Shown here piece by piece: positions 57,330 through 64,000 of a DNA stretch of 64,000 nt. The stretch lies in NCBI GenBank assembly GCA_018894105.1, contig CM032128.1:23851001-23915000 (forward strand). Direction: 5' to 3'. The stretch is from Jacaranda mimosifolia (lineage: Eukaryota > Streptophyta > Magnoliopsida > Lamiales > Bignoniaceae). The number at the start of each line of letters is the position of its first letter. Position 1 is the stretch's first letter. Under the pieces are notes generated by a model, which saw only the letters and a list, made by a program, of their open reading frames with translations, had not been told where the DNA came from and did no database searches. A program made the position numbers and the translations under genes.

Positions 57330-58140
57330 TGTCTCAATACCTCTGTCATTATTGGCATGATGTGCTAGGTGCATTTCAGAGCTTAATTGGCATGACCACC
57401 CATTCCTATAATCCACTCTATGCCTTAAATGCTATCTTCCATTCATCCCCACTATGAATATGGGTTTGATGAGATCTACTTCTTAAATCTAGCTTTGAAT
57501 AGGTAGTTGACCGTATAAGGACATCTAGCATATGCTCTACCTTAGGAATTGGGAAGTAATATTTACAGTAATTTTGTTAACTGCACGTTGTTTATGTGCA
57601 TCCTCCATGAACCATCCTATTTGGGTGTAAGTAGTGTTGATATTGCACAAGGATTGGTACTAATCCCACCAAAACTTTATAATCACGTCTTCCATTTGGT
57701 ACTTTAGTTCAACCCTTTCTTGTACAGGTATGTAATATGCTGCCTGATTTGGTAAAGTTGCTCTAGGAATTAAGTCAATAGCATGATGTGTATCTCTTAT
57801 TGGAATCAACTCTATTAGTAATTCACTAACTAGCTTCTCAAAATCTGCCAAAAACTTGTTAAATTCAGGTGATAGTGAGGATTCTTTTTTTCTTTCAATT
57901 TCAGTAATTCTGCCCACTGTCCGTCTTGACAAAACAACTAGCTTTTTTGTTACTAAGTTTTTTACCTGTTGATTCCACCATCTTTCCATCCTTTTCAAAG
58001 GTGTGTGCATTTTGAGTAGTTGAATGCTTCATATTTCGATCATAGAGCCATGGTCTTCCCAAAAGGATGCGGCATACATCCATATGTACAAGGCTACGCA
58101 AGATTTCATGTGTAATCATCACCAACTCTAAACTGAACTA
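57330..58140 (-). pseudogene. Ty3/gypsy protease-RT fossil
   Basis: On the minus strand from 58125: DVCRILLGRPWLYDR (end of protease), then LIPIRDTHHAIDLIPRATLPN and ERVELKYQMEDVI (start of RT). After a stop follow WFMEDAHKQRAVNKITV and then GDEWKIAFKA, EWVVMPIKL and NAPSTSCQ. These match the gypsy order LLGRPW, IDLIPGASLPN, RALNKIT, GDEWKTAF, EWxVMPFGL and NAPSTF. Stops and shifts throughout; it ends before the YxDD box. Confidence 0.8.
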
Positions 58141-58599
58141 AGCACCTTGAGGTAACAGGTACTTCAATATCTTTCCAAAATCAAGCAACCTTGTAAGGAT
58201 GGGGATGTTTCTCTATAGGCAGTTTTAGTTTCTCCATTGCTTCTTTTGCAATTATATTGTCAATAATGATATTGCCCACTTTTCTCCACAAGTAACTAGT
58301 TCGAAACATGTTGTGCTTTATCGATTCTTCATTCTCTTCAACCTTGGCATCGTCATTACACTTGCAACCAAACTCTCACCGTCCACGGGCAATAAATCAA
58401 TTTCTTCATCTTCATCAAAAGTAAGTTTTCCTTAGCGCCTCTTCTTCTTCACAACCCTCCACAAAGACACGGCAATGGGGGATATGAAAATAATGTGTGA
58501 CCTTGTTTTCCAGTAGACAAACGACAAGTAAAAGAGTTGTTGCTACTGCTGAAATTACCTGATCTTGTTGGTTCCTTCCCAATTCCCCCGTGGTTTTGG

Positions 58600-59170
58600 A
58601 TGCAAGTTTGTTAGCAGCAGAAGTTGAGTGGGTGATTATGCAGAAGCTAGTTGAGCACTCTTTCCTCCTCTAATAGCAATTGCAAACTTTAAATTAGTCC
58701 CACTATTCAACCGATGCCTCAGTACCAAACAAGTCATCCTCTCCTCTAGTTTAAGTTTTAAGAGCAAATTAATATGCATCTGTCTTCTGGGTTTAGATAC
58801 CCATATGCGAGCTTCAAGGCAGGGGTGATAGAAGAATTTAATCCAAATAAATAGCGAGTTGTCTGTTGCTCATTAGCTTCACTCAATCCAAGCCTAGTTG
58901 ACAGGTTGTAAAATTCTGTTGTATATTTCAGCCCATAAATCTCTTATACTATCATGTAAACAACAGGGACAAATTGCTTTCTCAATTTTGTCTTCTTTAC
59001 TCCCATGAACGAATCTTTATCCTCCCTTGCCTTTCACGATGTTCCTCTAAACTCTTCCACCACCGGAGGCGGGCAATTACCTTCCATTTCAACTTCACAA
59101 ATACCACCTTCCTCTTTTCAGCCGTAGCTTTCTGTTCCATTCAAGAAAAGTTTCCCCAAGTCAAGTAAGT
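58600..59170 (-). pseudogene. Ty3/gypsy gag fossil
   Basis: On the minus strand from about 58920: YTTEFYNLSTRLGLSEANEQ, followed by TTRYLFGLNSSI, the C-terminal half of the plant Retrotrans_gag domain (YxxEFxxLxxRxxLxExExQxxxRYxxGL). Further upstream (to about 59160) only fragments remain. Same strand and correct order relative to the protease-RT fossil, so probably one element. The stretch between (58140-58600) is unrecognised gag/protease linker. Confidence 0.7.
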
Positions 59171-59290
59171 ATTAGGGGGGATTAAGGAAAATAAATGAAA
59201 CCAACAGAGTAACAAACCGGAAAAGTTCATAATTCAATGTAAAGAGATTTTATCAAAGCTGCCCCATACAAAGGTTAGGGTTGGTTTTTA

Positions 59291-60715
59291 GGGTTAAACA
59301 CACCTTGCCCTCTTGAACAATTGGAGAAGTCACAAACACCCCCCTAAACTATTAAATGCAACACAAATTCTCCTGATTTTAACAGCATTAGACGAAAAAG
59401 TAGAAAGAGATCATCCACAATGTGATATTTGTATATTTTGCTTGATATTCCAAAAATGCCCTTCAACTAATTATACACAAAAGTTAAGTACCAGCTTTTG
59501 ATTGTTTAGAAATGCATTTTAGCAAAAAGAGAAAAGGGGGTTTTAGTAAAATTAAATAAAAAGAGAAATAAAATTTTTAGAATTAAATAAAAAGATATTA
59601 ACATTATAAAATTTTTTAATTAAAAAATTATTCACCTAAATCCTAATTCTGGCAACCTACAAATTTTTGCCTGGGGTTGTTTGGAGCCTAAATACTAACA
59701 TAAAATTTTAAATTATTGTTTATAAATTATATAAAATTATATTTCTATTTAAGTAGTTAAATTTTGAAAAATTATAAAATTAAAATTTTTAAGAAAAAAA
59801 ATCTAATATTTCGTTTCGGAAGTAATATCAAATAATTTTGATTAGTTCATCAAATAATTCATTAAAAAAATTATTAATTATTATTCATTTAATATTTAAT
59901 AATGCTTAAAATAATTAATTTAAAAATTACTTTTCATGAGTATTTAATAGTGTTTAACAATTCATTGATTTTTTTATTTAGTAAATGTTTCATGTATTAT
60001 TTTTAACCTCCTATTTTCAAAATTAAGTCATTTTAGTATTAATTATAATTTTTAAAAATATCAATTATTTATAATATTTACACATCAATTCCTGACAATC
60101 ATATAACAATTTTCATTAACAAATTATATGAAAAAAAATATTTTTTGGAAAATATTAAATAAATAATTAGGTGTTAATTTTAAAAAGTTTAAAAATATTT
60201 TTCGGTTAAGAAATATTATACTAAATAAAATTTATTTTTTATTCAAAAAATTATTTTATAAATTAATATAATCTTATAGTACAAAAAATTCCATTTAGTA
60301 ACCATGAAATTTATCTAATAAATAATAAATTTAAATTAATTTTGATTAGTTTATAAATAAGCTATTTAATATTATATTAATCTTCATTGAATATTATATT
60401 TATTCATTCAACAAATCGTTTAACGTGTTTGAACTAAACTATTCTAAAAGTACCATATAAATAAAGAGAAAATGCTAAAATTTGAGTGCAAAATACATCA
60501 CATACATATTTAGGACCTTATATAAGACGTAGAGGGGCAATTTTGTCTCATCAGTTGCTATAAAACCTTTGGAATGGTAGGAAGTTGCCACATCAGCACC
60601 TTCTAACGAAAAATATAACTACAGTTAAAATTAGAGAAATTTGTATTACATTTAATAGTTCATGGGGTACTTGCGACTTCTATAATAGTTTAGGAGGACT
60701 AAGTGTATTCAATCC
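59291..60715. mobile_element. Mutator-type MITE (non-autonomous, 1.4 kb)
   Basis: Terminal inverted repeats of about 95 bp: GGGTTAAACACACCTTGCCC at the left matches the complement of the right end (GGATTGAATACACTTAGTCC), followed by CCTAAACTATT and ACTATTAAATG blocks in both. Flanks TGGTTTTTA and TGATTTTTC match at 7 of 9 positions, as for an aged 9-bp Mutator duplication. The interior is A/T only, with no ORF. Confidence 0.82.
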
Positions 60716-60879
60716 TGATTTTTCCAGCACAAGCTAAGACCGTTCGACAACTCATAGGAACTCAAATTACAATTATTAGGTTCAACTTCCTATGCACTGC
60801 TTACTAGAAAGCAAACTGTAAGAGAAACAACTCTCAAGTCCATTGATGAAACATCGAAACTGACTCCAAAACTTTTAAG

Positions 60880-61791
60880 TAGAGCTGTTAATGGATCAGA
60901 TTCAGATCGGATCATGTTAGATTTAAGTCTGAATTCGAAAATAATATGTTATATTCAAATTCGATTCAAGATTCATCGAATCTATAGCTCATATAATCAT
61001 ATTCGGATCCAAATAAAAGTCGAATATCCAAAAAAATTCAAATTTGAATATTTCAAAAATCACCATATATTTATTATTTTTCTAAAAATTTAGTAGAATT
61101 CAAATTTAGAACAATCATCTTTTAAAAAAATACACAATAGATTAATGAATAAATTTTCAAGTTTATTGATCACTTAAAAGTAACAATAAAATTTAACTTA
61201 ATCACATTTATTCATCAAATAATTACATTGTATGTTTTATTGCTGATAATAATACTTATTTGACATTATAAATATATAGTTATACTTGACTATTCAATCA
61301 ACTAACTACAGACTCAAAGTTTTATAAAAAAGAAACTCATTTTGATCAAATTGAGCTTTGCATTGCATTCTTGCTATATTATTGCGTTCGGCTCCTACTC
61401 ATTATTCTTCCCGCATCATTTTTTGTTATAAAAATAGAGAAACAAGTGATGTAATTATGATGTAAATAAGCTCAAAATCTAACAATTTATATGAAAAGCA
61501 CCTGATTTGATATATTTCATTGGAGTTTATTACTTCCTTCATCCAAATATCCACATTGCCATTATTATAGGACCCTGTATATACAAATATATAATACTAT
61601 ATATGTATAATACTAAATATATTCGGATTCAGATTATTAATGGATCGGATCGAACCATATCCATATTCGCTCTATTTATTTTGGATTATAAATTTTTTTA
61701 ATTAGATTATATCCGTCGAATTTTTTATCGATTAAAGATCTTAAATAATTGAATCGAATTTGAATTAAAATCCACTTCATTAACAACTCTA
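60880..61791. mobile_element. hAT-type MITE E
   Basis: Starts TAGAGCTGTTAATGGATC and ends CATTAACAACTCTA, an imperfect terminal inverted repeat. Flanks CTTTTAAG and CTTTCAAG match at 7 of 8 positions. Subterminal GGATCGGAT / ATTCGGATTC repeats. No transposase. Confidence 0.82.
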
Positions 61792-64000
61792 CTTTCAAGT
61801 CCCCAAAGTCTAATTTATAACTAGAAGTACGAAAATTAAATTATTTATTTTCAAATAAACATATCATAGTGCAACTAATAATTCCAATTATTAGTGTGAA
61901 AAAAAAATTTTATTCCAATTATTATTTATTTCTTTGATGTTGCTCATGCATCACATATATCTTGCAAAGTATTGTTGTTGCATAAACCCAATATTTATTA
62001 TCAGTCACCACAATGCAAGTGATAATGTTAGCAGTACCACAAAACGTAAATACTAACAAACCAAAGTACATCATTCTCTTTACCATTAAAAAGAAAAATA
62101 TTAAAATTTATTATTTATTACCCTAAGTTGGATTTTGTAAAGTTAGATACATCACATATGCTGTGTGTGTATATATGTATATATAGCTGTGCTACCATCA
62201 AATGCATTGTGCATCTCATTCCCATCAAGACGTGGCTTTTGAGTTTTCAACAAATGTTTGCTTCACATATTAAGGGTTTTATTTATTTACAGTTCTATAC
62301 GCTCTTTATCAACTTCAATTGATTGGAACACAGAATTAGGCCATCTAAGTTTTTAATTTAACCTATACTAATTTTTTATAGTTATTCTTCATTACTGTTT
62401 TTTCCGGTACTAGAAAGATGCACGTGTGCTGCACGTGACTTAATAATTTTTATGTTTATTTATTCTATGAATTATTTAATATTTATATCTAATTTAAATA
62501 CTTATCAAAAAGACAAACAAAAAATAAAAGATAAATTATCATTTTGAGTAATAAATAATATGAATTTCATTAAAGTAGAACCAAGTAATTTATATCTCAA
62601 AGTTGATAATAAAAACTAATGCATTTCATAAATTGTAAAACTCTTTGGTAGGAAATAGACAACCAAAGTATTGTCCAATGAAAATAAATTAGTCTACTTT
62701 CTAGATTGCAATGCTTTATAGTCACTAACTTGAATTGACAATCTACACATAATTTATATAGTAAGTAGATTAAAATATAGGCTAGTTCAAAAGCAAAATA
62801 TGCATCTAATAAAATTGATATCTTAACTACCATCCATCTAACTAAATGATTAAAACTATGTAGAGATATTGAAGTATAAATAGTAGGGAATTCATTTGGA
62901 TTTTAAAGAATATTCTGATAAGATTTTAGTAATCTTTTTTTGCATTGTTTCTTTGAAATTTGAGCATCATATTCCATTTATTGTTAGCAACTCTTGAAAA
63001 AAATTTATGCTTCCATCATGGCTTAAGAACAATATAAGCCTTTCTCCTTCTAAGGGATTGCACTGTATATACAGCCTCTCACATCTCATTAATTTGTTCA
63101 TTTCATTCAACGTCTACTTTATTTGTTTTAAATATAGTGTTCTGGATATTCTCTATAGAGATTCTTTCTTTATCACTTTTATAACTTAGAGAAATGTTCC
63201 ATGAGCATTATTTTGGAGATGTGTTCACATTGAATGTTATATAAATTTTGATTTGCACAATAAGTGCCAGATTGTTGATTTGGGAGATGGTTGTAGATTA
63301 ATAATTACATATATATTTTATTCAAATTGAATTAAAAAGTTCTTTGCATTAAATTGGGAGTAGAGACCCTCTGAGCACCTTTAAAATACTTAATTTCATT
63401 ATTTATTTTCTTCATTACTTTAGATGATGTTAATGGTCACTCTATCATATCTCTTGTAGATATACTTGTATGATATTTCATTGGTGTCACTACAAAACAT
63501 ATCTTCATATTGATATGATAATTGTATTTGGATAGCGCACTAACCATTGGTTATTGAGTTAGCAATACAAACTCTAATTATTATACAATATCTTTTGTTA
63601 ACCAAATACACATATTTTCACTAAACCGTGCTTTCACAATATGACGTGGATAAAGATATTTGCATTTTCCATCAATTGTATAAGAATTATACTTCTTTCT
63701 ATCTATATGCTATCTATGCATCATCTGTTTAAGAATTAAGTTATAAAGAATGAGATGTTTTTCTAGATTTGGAAGTTTTGTATACACTGACCTATTGTAG
63801 TAATCTAGGCTTGTAATTTTATAAAAACTTTCGAATTATCACCGTATGAGCATGTGGCAATTTTTTTTTTCTTCTTCTTCTATAATTTAGACATATGCAA
63901 CAACTATTCCAAATATTTGTTTTTTAAATAATTGGTGTTTCAGACATTCTACTTTTACTCAAAAGATATTCTAGACGTTAAATTTGGTGGATCTTGAGCT
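61792..64000. other. AT-rich intergenic region
   Basis: No gene supported; all ORFs are short and A/T-driven. A small stretch at 62409-62440 (TACTAGAAAGATGCACGTGTGCTGCACGTG type) resembles the start of an unclassified repeat common in plants, and recalls the CACTAGCAGTCATTTACACGCAG start at about 23935. A T-rich CTT run lies at 63860-63880. Confidence 0.5.

Noticed and set aside
61507..63189. Several 60-78 codon ORFs in the right end of the window
   Set aside because: Ile/Tyr/Phe-rich translations of A/T-rich DNA or MITE interior; none has a motif or a plausible gene structure.

Overview
This is a 64 kb piece of a plant nuclear genome, almost certainly a dicot. Two intron-containing host genes can be reconstructed. 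The rest is AT-rich intergenic DNA packed with nested, mostly broken plant transposable elements. The species cannot be read from the sequence; the DUF1985-type mobile ORF and the retrotransposon types would fit Lamiales, but that is a weak guess.

Host genes. (1) Minus strand, 1580-9382 (5' UTR reaching about 10.7 kb): a five-exon, 777-codon protein of the plant DUF630/DUF632 family (the NRG2 / bZIP-like family), with an N-myristoylation-type start. (2) Plus strand, 52758-55928, with a probable non-coding first exon at about 45.84-46.01 kb: a six-exon, 165-codon monothiol CGFS glutaredoxin of the mitochondrial GRXS15 type. The exon joins keep frame throughout, so both genes look functional.

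Transposable-element layout. 13.8-25.4 kb: a decayed Ty3/gypsy element, seen as gag remnants on both sides of a Ty1/copia element (copia-1, 15692-23516, 1.3 kb LTRs, 5-bp target duplication). Copia-1 itself carries a 536-bp hAT-type MITE with an 8-bp duplication. 23.7-26.1 kb: degenerate short tandem repeats split by a Tourist-like MITE, and a second copy of that MITE further on. 26.3-27.7 kb: a CACTA-like end. 28.1-28.9 kb: a large inverted repeat. 29.76-30.61 kb: another hAT MITE. 31.4-37.6 kb: a hAT transposase remnant split by copia-3 (31535 to about 36846), which has lost half of its reverse transcriptase. 38.1-38.9 kb: a further hAT-type MITE. 39492-45719: a 6.2 kb Mutator-like element with a perfect 9-bp target duplication; it carries a DUF1985-like ORF and tandem repeats instead of a recognisable transposase, and holds an inserted hAT MITE. 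46728-51794: copia-2, antisense inside the probable 5'-UTR intron of the glutaredoxin gene, with a perfect 5-bp duplication. 57.3-59.2 kb: gypsy gag-protease-RT fossils. 59291-60715: a Mutator-type MITE. 60880-61791: another hAT-type MITE.

The elements mostly record insertion history: who is inside whom can be read directly from target duplications. The point of most biological interest is the glutaredoxin gene. Its probable promoter sits about 120 bp from the edge of the Mutator-like element, and its first intron carries a whole antisense retrotransposon, yet its coding exons are intact. No CRISPR, rRNA or convincing tRNA gene was seen.
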